Origin: CAYNFT01 sp964396535
Lineage (GTDB): Bacteria > Chloroflexota > Dehalococcoidia > Dehalococcoidales > UBA2162
NCBI GenBank assembly: GCA_964396535.1
Contig: CAYNFT010000011.1
Span: forward strand, 1-35,852
DNA length: 35,852 nt
Reading direction: 5' to 3'
Shown piece after piece: positions 6,395-14,373 of this stretch. The number at the start of each line of letters is the position of its first letter. Position 1 is the first letter of the stretch. Both the position numbers and the translations under genes were made by a program. The notes beneath the pieces are model-generated. The model saw only the letters and a list, made by a program, of their open reading frames with translations, was not told the DNA's origin and searched no databases.

Positions 6395-6994
6395 ATGCAA
6401 AACGAAGACTTCATCCAGAATTATATCTCCGAATTAAGGAAGGTTGCTGAAACCCTATCAGTAGACGATATAGATAGAACCATTGGCCTTCTTTTTCAAG
6501 CCTGGCAAAAGGGGAATCAAGTATTTATCTGTGGTAACGGCGGTTCCGCTTCTACGGCGACCCATTTTGCCTGTGATTTAGCTAAGACAACGATTGTGGA
6601 TGAAAAAAAGAGGTTCAAAGCCCTCTGTCTTAATGACAATATTCCCCTCATGAGCGCCCTCATAAACGACGAGGGTTTTGACAACCTTTTCTATGAGCAG
6701 CTCAAGACCATGTTCAAAGAGGGAGATGTTCTTATTTGTATCAGTGTTCACGGTGGTGCGGGGGGCGACAGAGCAGGATTGTGGTCGCAAAACCTGCTTA
6801 AGGCAATGAAATACGCTCAAGACAACGGGGGTAAAGCTATTGGGCTAAGTGGCTTTGATGGTGGCCCGATGAAAGAAATAGCTGATGCCTGCATTGTCGT
6901 GCCAGTAAACTCAACTCCCCAGGTAGAGTCGTTTCACCTGGCACTGGAGCACCTAATCTGCAACTGTTTAAGACAGAAGATAGAGGAAAGCTAG
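6395..6994 (+). CDS. gmhA: Phosphoheptose isomerase, SIS domain
   Basis: A 199-residue SIS-domain protein converting sedoheptulose 7-phosphate to D-glycero-D-manno-heptose 7-phosphate. CGNGGSASTATHF (46-58) is the phosphate-binding loop, and SVHGGAGGDR is the second sugar-phosphate loop. Near the C-terminus ESFHLALEHL carries the histidine expected in the GmhA active site. Where E. coli GmhA has a catalytic Glu in the HFAEEL motif, this protein has HFACDL, with Asp61 at the equivalent place by eye. ACAGGAGAG precedes the ATG by a few bases. It sits between the kinase and the phosphatase of the same pathway. Confidence 0.85.
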   Translation: MQNEDFIQNYISELRKVAETLSVDDIDRTIGLLFQAWQKGNQVFICGNGGSASTATHFACDLAKTTIVDEKKRFKALCLNDNIPLMSALINDEGFDNLFYEQLKTMFKEGDVLICISVHGGAGGDRAGLWSQNLLKAMKYAQDNGGKAIGLSGFDGGPMKEIADACIVVPVNSTPQVESFHLALEHLICNCLRQKIEES

Positions 6995-6999
6995 ATAAT

Positions 7000-7605
7000 A
7001 TGAAGGCAGTATTCCTTGACAGGGATGGGGTAATAAATGAACTTATCTATGACGAAGAAAATGGAATCATTGACTCTCCGTTTACCGCGGAGCAGTTTAG
7101 ACTTTTCCCCGGTACTGATAAAGCAATAAGAAAACTCCATGAGATGGACTACAAAGTAGTCCTTGTTTCGAATCAACCGGGCATTGCAAAAGGGCACATG
7201 TCTGAGGAAGCTTTTGAAAAAATCAGGCACAAGATGAAACAGGAACTGTCTAAAGGTAAGGCTCTGCTGGATGGCGAGTACTACTGCTTCCATCACCCTC
7301 AGGCAAAAGTAACAAGGCTTAAAGCAGACTGTGAATGCAGGAAGCCTAAACCGGGGTTACTGTTTAAAGCGGCAGTAGAGATGAATATAGATTTATCCCA
7401 GTCGTGGATGATAGGTGATGGACTAACTGATGTCGCAGCAGGGAGAGAAGCCGGATGCAGAACCATACTATTGGGCAGGATGAAATGTGAACTCTGTCAT
7501 TTGATGGATAAGGAGAACTCTAGGCCCGATGCCATTGTCCCAAACCTTACGGAAGCGACAGAATATATTTTAGGGAGGGAGTCTAATCATGGACATTTTT
7601 ATTGA
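7000..7605 (+). CDS. gmhB: Heptose 1,7-bisphosphate phosphatase, HAD family
   Basis: A 201-residue HAD phosphatase. DRDGVINEL (7-15) holds the nucleophile Asp7 and acid/base Asp9. SNQPGIAKG (57-65) is motif II, KPKPG (115-119) supplies the lysine, and GDGLTDVAAG (139-148) carries the metal-binding acids. The CFHHP (96-100) and CEC (111-113) elements match the zinc-binding loop of GmhB and histidinol-phosphate phosphatases. It removes the 7-phosphate before hddC acts. The C-terminus (from about 157) has extra cysteines, CELCH. Its 3' end overlaps the next gene by 17 bp. Confidence 0.88.
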   Translation: MKAVFLDRDGVINELIYDEENGIIDSPFTAEQFRLFPGTDKAIRKLHEMDYKVVLVSNQPGIAKGHMSEEAFEKIRHKMKQELSKGKALLDGEYYCFHHPQAKVTRLKADCECRKPKPGLLFKAAVEMNIDLSQSWMIGDGLTDVAAGREAGCRTILLGRMKCELCHLMDKENSRPDAIVPNLTEATEYILGRESNHGHFY

Positions 7606-8275
7606 CTCGGCAAACATCACTGAAATTGAGAAATGGTTCGATATGGGAGTAATAGACGGTGTAACCACCAATCCCAGTATCATGTTCAGTGATGGTGTTT
7701 ACGATGCTGAATCCGGAGCGAAGGAAATTGCTGCCCTGATAAATCCTGGCCCCCTTAGTGTCGAGGTTACTACCGATGACCTTGATGAGATGATAGTCCA
7801 GGCCCGAAGATTCGCCTTCTGGGCACCCAATATCGTGATTAAAATACCACAGATAACCCGGGATGGCACTCCCTGCTATGGTGTCATCAAACAACTTGAG
7901 AGCGAGGGAATAAAGGTAAATGCCACTGCCGCAATGTCCCTGGGTCAGGTAATACTGGCAGCAAAAGCTGGTGCCACCTACATCAGCATTTTTACCGGTA
8001 GAGTAGCTGATGAAGGGGGAAATGCTCCTGAAGTTGTTATGAATGCCGTTGAGTGGCTTGAGCGCTGGGAGTATTACAGTAAAATTATCGTGGGCAGTAT
8101 CAGGTCAGTAGGCGACATTCTGAGCGCGGCGATAGCTGGTGCTCATATCATCACCATCCCACCCGCATTATTATCCAAGATGGCCGACCACAAATACACC
8201 AGGGCTACGGTAGCCCAGTTCTTGACCGATGCTCAGAAAGCTACAGAAATGATGATGGAGAAGGTAAGACAATAA
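7589..8275 (+). CDS. Transaldolase / fructose-6-phosphate aldolase-like
   Basis: A 228-residue small-subfamily transaldolase (TalC/FSA/MipB type). MDIFIDSANITEIEKW, then GVTTNPSIM (24-32), is the signature N-terminus. The Schiff-base lysine sits in VIKIPQ at K85, the same number as in E. coli FSA. SIFTGRVADEGG closes the active site. The family includes true transaldolases, which make sedoheptulose 7-phosphate, and fructose-6-phosphate aldolases. Placement right after gmhAB, with a 17-bp overlap and its own GGGAGG site inside gmhB, suggests it supplies the GmhA substrate. That link is inference; the fold assignment is firm. Confidence 0.85.
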   Translation: MDIFIDSANITEIEKWFDMGVIDGVTTNPSIMFSDGVYDAESGAKEIAALINPGPLSVEVTTDDLDEMIVQARRFAFWAPNIVIKIPQITRDGTPCYGVIKQLESEGIKVNATAAMSLGQVILAAKAGATYISIFTGRVADEGGNAPEVVMNAVEWLERWEYYSKIIVGSIRSVGDILSAAIAGAHIITIPPALLSKMADHKYTRATVAQFLTDAQKATEMMMEKVRQ

Positions 8276-8377
8276 GGTTTTTATTGACGGCTATGGGGTT
8301 TCATCAGCCTTAGCCGATAGATTTAGTCTTGCTTTCAAGTTTTGCTATAACGTATTCGATAACCAGGAGGAAAGAGA

Positions 8378-9346
8378 ATGACCAAGTGTTTCGTTACCGG
8401 GGGTGCCGGCTGTATCGGCAGTCATCTGGTCGATAGATTAATGGCAGATGGGAATGAAGTTACTGTTTACGATAACCTGGTGAGAGGTAAGGTTGAGTAT
8501 CTAAAGACCCATATCGGTAAGGATGGTTTCAAGTTTATCGAGGCTGACCTCCTGGATTTCGATAAGTTAAATGAGTTAATTAAGGGACACGAACTCATTT
8601 TCCATCTGGCGGCTAACCAGGACCTGAGAGTCGCCCTGAATGACACCAGTATTGACCTGTATCAAGAGACTGTAGCTACCTACAATGTTCTGGAGGCTAT
8701 GCGGCGCAACGGCATCAAGAAGATAATATACACCTCCAGCGGCACGATATATGGAGATACACCGGTTATTCCTATTCCAGAGGATTACGGCCCTACTTTA
8801 CCCATATCCCTTTATGGGGCTGGTAAATTAGCCGGTGAAGCTTTAATAACGGCATTCTGCAATACTTTTGATATGCAGGCATGGGTATTCCGGTTTGCCA
8901 ACATAATCGGGCCAAGAGCTACCCACGCCGTGATGTTCGATTTCGTCAATAAGCTGAGAGAGAATCCTAACGAGATGGAAATCCTGGGAGATGGGACTCA
9001 AGAGAGACCGTTTCTGCACGTTGAAGAATGTGTTGATGGAGTACTCTTTGGCTTCGAACATTCCAATGACCGGGCCAATCTATTCAATTTGGGCTGCGAA
9101 TCGTTCACCAATATTACCAGCGTGGCTAGAATCCTTGTCGAGGAGATGGGATTAAATGGTGTGCGTTTTAAGTACACCGGAGGAGAACGAGGCTGGCCGG
9201 GGGACGTACCAAGAGTAAGATGCAACATAGATAAAATAAAGTCTCTGGGCTGGCAACCAAAACTGACATCCGACCTGGCAGTAAGAAGAACAGCAAAAGA
9301 GATGGTAGCTGAGCTGGGACTGTTGAAACAGAAAATTGAAAAATAG
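8378..9346 (+). CDS. NAD-dependent sugar epimerase/dehydratase (extended SDR)
   Basis: A 322-residue extended short-chain dehydrogenase. GGAGCIGSH (8-16) is the nucleotide-binding loop, SSGT (120-123) and YGAGK (146-150) carry the catalytic Ser/Thr, Tyr and Lys, and RFANIIGPR is the usual substrate-side motif. It belongs to the GalE-like group of NDP-sugar 4-epimerases and related enzymes; the exact sugar cannot be read from sequence. The start follows a strong AGGAGGAAAGAGA site, and the 102-bp gap before it is one of the largest in the operon. Genes on both sides handle GDP-sugars and polyprenyl-linked sugars, so the substrate is probably a nucleotide sugar of this glycan. Confidence 0.8.
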   Translation: MTKCFVTGGAGCIGSHLVDRLMADGNEVTVYDNLVRGKVEYLKTHIGKDGFKFIEADLLDFDKLNELIKGHELIFHLAANQDLRVALNDTSIDLYQETVATYNVLEAMRRNGIKKIIYTSSGTIYGDTPVIPIPEDYGPTLPISLYGAGKLAGEALITAFCNTFDMQAWVFRFANIIGPRATHAVMFDFVNKLRENPNEMEILGDGTQERPFLHVEECVDGVLFGFEHSNDRANLFNLGCESFTNITSVARILVEEMGLNGVRFKYTGGERGWPGDVPRVRCNIDKIKSLGWQPKLTSDLAVRRTAKEMVAELGLLKQKIEK

Positions 9347-9356
9347 CGGGAGTAAC

Positions 9357-10043
9357 ATGGCAGAGGTATCCGTAATCATACCTACGCTGAACGAGAAGGA
9401 GAGCATCAAGACTTGCCTGGAAAAATTAAACCGTGTCTTTGTTGAAAACAATATTGATGGTGAAATAGTCCTCTGCGACAACTCCAATGATGGTACGCCG
9501 CAGATAGCCAGTTCACTGGGCGCCAAAGTGATAACTCCAAGCAGGCTTGGTTATAGTTATGCGGTTATGTCCGGTATTGAAGATAGCGGTGGTACGTATA
9601 TTTTTATGGCCGATGCCGATGGCACCTATGATGTTTCCACGCTAGCTGAGTTCATTAAGCCCCTGCAAGAAGGTGAAGCAGATGTGGTAATTGGCAGCCG
9701 GTTCAAGGGTGAGATACAGAAAGGCGCTATGCCCTGGCTTCACCAGCACATCGGTAACCCCTTGCTGACCTGGTCGCTCAACAGATTGCTGGGCACATAC
9801 ATCTCTGATGCCCATTCCGGTATGCGTAGCTTTACCAGGGAAGCCTGGCAGAAGGTGAATTCTGCTCTAATTACCGAGGACTTCTGCTCCGAGATGTTGA
9901 GAGGGATAGCCAGAAAGGGCTTGAGGCTCAAAGAAATCCCAATCGTCTACTACGCCCGTGCCGGTAGACCCAAGGCAGGGACTATATTACACGGCTGGCG
10001 ATGTTACAGCTTCATAATAAAGCACATGCTATTAAAACGATGA
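9357..10043 (+). CDS. GT2 glycosyltransferase, polyprenyl-phosphate sugar synthase-like
   Basis: A 228-residue GT-A enzyme. VSVIIPTLNEKESI opens the nucleotide-binding fold, LCDNSNDGT is the second nucleotide-side motif and FMADADGTYD (about residues 83-92) is the DXD metal site. VIGSRFKG and the long SDAHSGMRSF region match dolichol-phosphate mannose synthase relatives. There is no C-terminal membrane helix, as in soluble DPM1 types. Such enzymes load a GDP-sugar onto polyprenyl phosphate, and two GT-C-like membrane proteins at 25.5 and 29.8 kb would use such donors; the link is inference. ATG 9357 follows GCGGGAG; a TTG at 9336 would lie inside the previous gene without a good site. Confidence 0.78.
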   Translation: MAEVSVIIPTLNEKESIKTCLEKLNRVFVENNIDGEIVLCDNSNDGTPQIASSLGAKVITPSRLGYSYAVMSGIEDSGGTYIFMADADGTYDVSTLAEFIKPLQEGEADVVIGSRFKGEIQKGAMPWLHQHIGNPLLTWSLNRLLGTYISDAHSGMRSFTREAWQKVNSALITEDFCSEMLRGIARKGLRLKEIPIVYYARAGRPKAGTILHGWRCYSFIIKHMLLKR

Positions 10044-11224
10044 AGATTGCCTACGTTTATGACTCCATCTATCCCTATATAAAGGGTGGCATCGAGCGGA
10101 GAATCTGGGAGCTTTCCACCCGACTAGCCCGGATGGGACACGACATACATATCTTTGGTCCCAAGTTCTGGGAGGGCGAAAGTATACTGCAGAAAGACGG
10201 CGTCTATCTGCATGGGGTATGCCGGCCTCCAGAGAAACGTTATGTAAACGGGCGCCGCTCGATTACCGAGCCGATATATTTCGCCCGGAAGGTCTTTCTA
10301 CCCCTGCTCAAAGAAAGGTTCGATGTTATTGATTGCCCGATATTCCCCTATTTCCACTGTTATTCAGCAAAATTAGTCTCTTTAATAAAAGGTACGCCAC
10401 TGGTCATCAACTGGTTTGAAGTATGGAATGACTACTGGTATGAATACCTGGGGAAGAAGGGAGTTATTGGTAAAGCCATAGAAAGGGTAGCAGTAAAGCT
10501 ACCTCACCGGATAGTCGTCGAGACTGAAAGCACCAAACAGATATTGATTTCCTGGGGCTATCATCCTGATAACTTTGCTATTGTTCCCAGCGGGCTTCTC
10601 TTCGAGAAAATTCAACAGATAGCAGAACCTGATAGAGAGGAAGACAAAACAGATGCTATCTACGTTGGCCGGCTGGTGGATTACAAAGGAGTACGTACTC
10701 TGGTGGAATCAATCGCCCATTTAAATAGAAACGGGAAGAAGGTGACGGTTGGGATAATCGGCGATGGCCCGGATAGCGAAAACCTGAAGGTTCTTGCCAA
10801 TGAATTAGATATTACTGACAGGATAAAGTTCCACGGGTGGGTTGAGGAGGAGGATAGAGTAATTTCTCTCATGAAGGGGGCCAAAGTATTTGTTTATGCA
10901 GCAACGCCTCTGGGGGGATGGGCGCTGACGCCTCTGGAAGCGAATGCCTGTGGTCTACCAGTGGTTACCTCAAGGTCAGGGGCAGTCGGTAATAATGAAG
11001 TGATTACCGACAACTATAATGGCCTGGTAGCGGACAGGGAAACGGCCGAATTAATTGCCGAGAAGATTGAACTGCTACTGGAAAACGCTGAATTACGAGA
11101 AGAGCTGCGTAAAAATAGCCTTATTTTTGCCCGGAATTATGATTGGAATAATCAAGCCCTGGCTATGGAGAAGGTTTACCGAAGCTGCCTGAAAATCAAA
11201 ACCAAGAATGGGGAGGGTAAATAA
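10040..11224 (+). CDS. GT4 family glycosyltransferase
   Basis: A 394-residue retaining GT-B glycosyltransferase. MKIAYVYDSIYPYIKGGIER is the acceptor-side N-terminus with the glycine-rich GGIE motif. AIYVGRLVDYKGVRTLVESI begins the donor domain, IIGDGPD follows, and TPLEANACGLPVV is the EX7E-like donor site. It transfers an NDP-sugar, probably from this pathway, to a lipid-linked or protein acceptor in the cytoplasm. ATG 10040 overlaps the upstream stop as ATGA, so it was preferred to the ATG at 10001. Confidence 0.85.
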   Translation: MKIAYVYDSIYPYIKGGIERRIWELSTRLARMGHDIHIFGPKFWEGESILQKDGVYLHGVCRPPEKRYVNGRRSITEPIYFARKVFLPLLKERFDVIDCPIFPYFHCYSAKLVSLIKGTPLVINWFEVWNDYWYEYLGKKGVIGKAIERVAVKLPHRIVVETESTKQILISWGYHPDNFAIVPSGLLFEKIQQIAEPDREEDKTDAIYVGRLVDYKGVRTLVESIAHLNRNGKKVTVGIIGDGPDSENLKVLANELDITDRIKFHGWVEEEDRVISLMKGAKVFVYAATPLGGWALTPLEANACGLPVVTSRSGAVGNNEVITDNYNGLVADRETAELIAEKIELLLENAELREELRKNSLIFARNYDWNNQALAMEKVYRSCLKIKTKNGEGK

Positions 11225-11226
11225 AA

Positions 11227-12291
11227 ATGACAAAGACTGCCTTAATAACCGGCATAACCGGTCAGGATGGTGCCTATCTAGCCGAGTTTCTTCTTGGGAA
11301 AGGATATAGAGTGGTCGGGATTTTTCGGCGGGTATCCACCCCCAATTTCTGGAGGTTGTATTCTCTGGATGTTTTCAACGAGGTGGAATTAATACCAGCG
11401 GACTTAATCGACCATGCTTCCCTAGCCCAGGCAATCAAGGTATCAGAGCCCGACGAGGTCTATCACCTGGCAGCTCAGAGCTTCGTTGGTTCATCTTTTG
11501 ACCAGCCAATAAGCACCGCCGAGGTCACTGGCCTCGGCGTAACCAGGGTCCTGGAGGTAATCAGAGAATTGAACCCGAAGATAAAGTTTTATCAGGCATC
11601 GACCAGCGAGCTATTTGGAAATGGTAATTCAAAATCACAATCGGAAGACACGCCCTTCCGACCAAGCAGTCCCTATGCCAGTGCCAAACTGTATGGCTAC
11701 TGGATGACCAGAATTTACCGTGAAGGCTACGGTATCTTTGCCTGTAATGGCATCCTCTTTAACCATGAGTCCCCCCTGAGAGGGCTGGAGTTCGTTACCA
11801 GAAAGATTACTAACTCGGTTGCCCGAATCGCCCTGGGCTTGGAGGATGAGCTGCATCTGGGTAATTTAGAGGCAAAAAGAGACTGGGGGTACGCCCGGGA
11901 CTATGTAGAGTCAATGTGGCTTATGCTCCAGCAGGAGCAGCCCGATGATTACGTGGTCGCTACCAATGAGGCGCATACCGTGAGGGAGTTCGTAGCCAAG
12001 GCTTTCTCGGTTGTTGGCCTGGACTGGCGGAATTACGTTAAGGTTGACGAAAGATTTCTGCGTCCGGTAGACGTAAACTTCCTGCGGGGAGACTACTCCA
12101 AGGCGAAGCAGAAGCTTGGCTGGGAACCGACGACCCGAATGAATGAACTGGTGGAAATAATGGTTAATGAAGACCTGAATCGCTGGAAGCGGCACCTCTT
12201 GGGAGAGTCTTTCCCCTGGGATGCAGCCAATCACCCTGATGAGAACAAGATAAGGACAGGAGTACTACAAATGGAAAAGAGCAGAAGGTGA
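11227..12291 (+). CDS. GDP-sugar 4,6-dehydratase (GMD type)
   Basis: A 354-residue GMD-family SDR. ITGITGQDGAYLAEFLL (8-24) is the NADP loop specific to GMD. HLAAQSFVGSSF follows. The catalytic residues are intact: STSELFG (T126, E128) and SPYASAKLYG (Y150, K154). NHESPLRG is the conserved substrate motif. It converts a GDP-sugar to the 4-keto-6-deoxy form. The classical substrate is GDP-mannose, but behind a GDP-heptose pathway GDP-D-glycero-D-manno-heptose is at least as likely; GDP-heptose dehydratases of this family are known in Yersinia and Campylobacter. The next gene starts within its stop (GTGA). Confidence 0.85.
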   Translation: MTKTALITGITGQDGAYLAEFLLGKGYRVVGIFRRVSTPNFWRLYSLDVFNEVELIPADLIDHASLAQAIKVSEPDEVYHLAAQSFVGSSFDQPISTAEVTGLGVTRVLEVIRELNPKIKFYQASTSELFGNGNSKSQSEDTPFRPSSPYASAKLYGYWMTRIYREGYGIFACNGILFNHESPLRGLEFVTRKITNSVARIALGLEDELHLGNLEAKRDWGYARDYVESMWLMLQQEQPDDYVVATNEAHTVREFVAKAFSVVGLDWRNYVKVDERFLRPVDVNFLRGDYSKAKQKLGWEPTTRMNELVEIMVNEDLNRWKRHLLGESFPWDAANHPDENKIRTGVLQMEKSRR

Positions 12292-12686
12292 TAGAAAGAA
12301 TTGAGCATGCGGGTGAACTCCTGGCCCTGGTGATGCGGGATGGTTACGAGCCAGAAGGCATCAACTTCATTACCGATGCCGACAATCCCCTGCAGCTTGG
12401 GGTTCTTGTACATAGACAGGGTTTCCAGATAAAACCTCACATCCACCTTCCTCTATCAGTAAATATCAACCAGATACAGGAGGTGCTTCACATCGACTCC
12501 GGTAAGATAGCCGCCAGGTTCTATGATAGCCAGGGTGAGGAAGTAGCCAGTACTGTAGTCAACTGTGGTGATACCATTTTGCTGGTTTCGGGGGGGCATG
12601 GCTTCGACATCCTTGAGGATGCCAAGATTATAGAAGTAAAGCAAGGACCATACCGTGGCGTCGCTGAGGATAAGGTGAGGCTGTAA
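12288..12686 (+). CDS. Small cupin-fold protein
   Basis: A 132-residue single-domain protein. KPHIHLPL (49-56) gives His51 and His53, E65 follows in NQIQEVLHI, and SGGHGF (101-106) gives His104. This is the HXH...E...H metal-ligand order of cupins. The sequence resembles WbuC-like cupins found in O-antigen clusters, whose biochemical role is not well established. GTG 12288 overlaps the stop of the dehydratase, so it is translated with it. A sugar isomerase or epimerase role on a keto-sugar is possible, but there is no direct evidence. Confidence 0.65.
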   Translation: MIERIEHAGELLALVMRDGYEPEGINFITDADNPLQLGVLVHRQGFQIKPHIHLPLSVNINQIQEVLHIDSGKIAARFYDSQGEEVASTVVNCGDTILLVSGGHGFDILEDAKIIEVKQGPYRGVAEDKVRL

Positions 12687-12728
12687 CAACCATAGAAAGA
12701 AATTGCTTTTAAGGTGCGAACGACAGAG

Positions 12729-13958
12729 ATGTCTCAAAAAGTTGTTAGACCAGATTACACTACGAGAAAGACGTGTCGGGTCTGTGGCCATAATGAATTG
12801 ACACCGCTTTTCTCTCTGGGCAAAATATATGTTTCGACATTCGTTAACAGCGAGGCAGTAGAATCAATCAAGGCTCCGCTTGAGCTTGTCTTCTGCGAAA
12901 ATTGCACCCTCGTCCAGTTAAAGCATACCGCCCCCCAGGAATTACTCTATACACGACATTACTGGTACCATTCCGGCATCAACCCCGTTATCAGTCAGGA
13001 CTTAAAGGAGATAACGCAGATAGCTGGGCGGATGGTAAATCTCGACGAGGGAGACATCGTCCTTGATATTGGTGCCAATGACGGGACAATGCTCAAGTAC
13101 TATCCGGATAATCTGGTCAGGGTGGGCTGTGAGCCAGCCGTAAATCTGGTGCCAGAACTGAAGAAGGTAACCCCCTGGGTAATTGATGACTTCTGGAGCT
13201 ATGAAGCCTGGCAGAAAATATTCGGTGACCGGAAAGCCAGGGTAATTACTGCCTTTGGCATGTTCTACGATATGGAAGACCCTAACCAGTTCATCAGGGA
13301 TGCTGCTATGGCACTGGATGAAGATGGAATATTCATTTCCCAGCTAATGTGCTTGCGGCCAATGGTTGAGAAAAACGACCTTGGTAACATCTGCCATGAG
13401 CATCTGGAGTACTATTCCTACGATTCCCTGAAATACCTGTTTCAAAAGAATGGTCTGGAGGTGTTCAGGGTTGAGGAGAATGAGATTAACGGAGGAAGCT
13501 ACCGCCTTTTTGCCAGGCACTACAAAGCAGGAAGCATTAACTACGATGAAAAGTATACCAAGAAAGACTTTGAGGATTTCTATCAGCGAATTGTGGAGAA
13601 CAAGAAAGCCTGCGTAGGCTTCATCAAACAGGAGGTGAAAAAGGGTAAAAAGGTTTACGTCTATGGTGCTTCTACCAAGGGTAATACCATCCTTCAATAT
13701 TACGGACTCAATAATAAACTGGTAAAGGCGGCAGCCGACAAAGACCCGCAGAAATGGGGGAAATATACGGTAGGTAGCTGGATACCCATCGTAGGTGAAG
13801 AAGAAGCGCGAAAAGAAGCCGATTACTTCCTGGTTCTCCCCTGGGCATTTTTTAACACATTTTATGAACGGGAAAAGGAATGGCTGGGAAGGGGGGGGAA
13901 GTTTATTGTTCCTGTACCCGGCTTTAGAGTCGTTGGCAAGAATGCAAATACCGGATGA
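12729..13958 (+). CDS. Sugar C-methyltransferase, zinc-binding type
   Basis: A 409-residue SAM-dependent enzyme with the three-part layout of TylC3/NovU/EvaC sugar C-methyltransferases. The N-terminal zinc-binding domain has CRVC (16-19) and CENC (56-59). The Rossmann methyltransferase domain carries VLDIGANDGT, and the catalytic-region motif GNICHEHLEYYS is present. The C-terminal domain has the VYGASTKGNT nucleotide-like loop. These enzymes methylate a carbon next to a 4-keto group, consistent with the adjacent dehydratase. ATG 12729 was chosen; a GTG at 12714 in frame adds five residues. Its 3' end overlaps the Nudix gene by 17 bp. Confidence 0.85.
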   Translation: MSQKVVRPDYTTRKTCRVCGHNELTPLFSLGKIYVSTFVNSEAVESIKAPLELVFCENCTLVQLKHTAPQELLYTRHYWYHSGINPVISQDLKEITQIAGRMVNLDEGDIVLDIGANDGTMLKYYPDNLVRVGCEPAVNLVPELKKVTPWVIDDFWSYEAWQKIFGDRKARVITAFGMFYDMEDPNQFIRDAAMALDEDGIFISQLMCLRPMVEKNDLGNICHEHLEYYSYDSLKYLFQKNGLEVFRVEENEINGGSYRLFARHYKAGSINYDEKYTKKDFEDFYQRIVENKKACVGFIKQEVKKGKKVYVYGASTKGNTILQYYGLNNKLVKAAADKDPQKWGKYTVGSWIPIVGEEEARKEADYFLVLPWAFFNTFYEREKEWLGRGGKFIVPVPGFRVVGKNANTG

Positions 13959-14373
13959 TTTATACAGAAGAATCATTGATGCTATCCCAATACTGTGCGT
14001 GGATATCGTGCTCAAAGATGGGGACAGATTTCTACTGGTGAAAAGGGAAAGGGAGCCCCTGAAAGGAAGGTGGTGGGTGCCCGGAGGTCGGGTGCTGAAA
14101 GGAGAGACAATAATCACTGCCGCCAGGCGTAAAATTAGAGAGGAACTGGGGGCCAGGGCTGAGATTTTAGAACCCCTCGGCTACTATGAGAAACTTTTTA
14201 AAAAAAATGAGTTTGGAGTGGAAAGCGGCATTCATACTTTGAGTATCGTTGTTTCCGCCAGACCGCTGACTTCGAAAATAAGACTTGACTATCAAAGTTC
14301 AGCCTGGAAATATTCCAGAACGCTGCCAAAATATTTCAAAATAAAGCCATTTTATCCAGGAGTTAGCCTATGA
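13942..14373 (+). CDS. Nudix hydrolase, GDP-mannose mannosyl hydrolase-like
   Basis: A 143-residue Nudix protein. The segment RWWVPGGRVLKGETI, followed by AARRKIREELG, corresponds to the Nudix box, but the invariant RE is RK. That departure, with GGRV-K-ET spacing, resembles GDP-mannose mannosyl hydrolase (Gmm/WcaH), which cleaves GDP-hexoses by substitution at C1. Here it may turn over GDP-heptose or a GDP-deoxy sugar, or trim a wasteful intermediate. The C-terminus is short and basic. The start at 13942 lies inside the end of the methyltransferase gene; a longer open frame upstream is only read-through of that gene. The stop forms an ATGA overlap with the next gene. Confidence 0.75.
   Translation: MQIPDDLYRRIIDAIPILCVDIVLKDGDRFLLVKREREPLKGRWWVPGGRVLKGETIITAARRKIREELGARAEILEPLGYYEKLFKKNEFGVESGIHTLSIVVSARPLTSKIRLDYQSSAWKYSRTLPKYFKIKPFYPGVSL

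Noticed and set aside
13795..13941. 49-codon N-terminal extension of the Nudix ORF
   Set aside because: It lies wholly inside the methyltransferase gene, has low-complexity composition and no homology to Nudix proteins; ATG 13942 starts the domain.
13344..14117. 257-codon - strand ORF
   Set aside because: It is the shadow of the C-methyltransferase and Nudix genes, both of which have clear motifs on the + strand.
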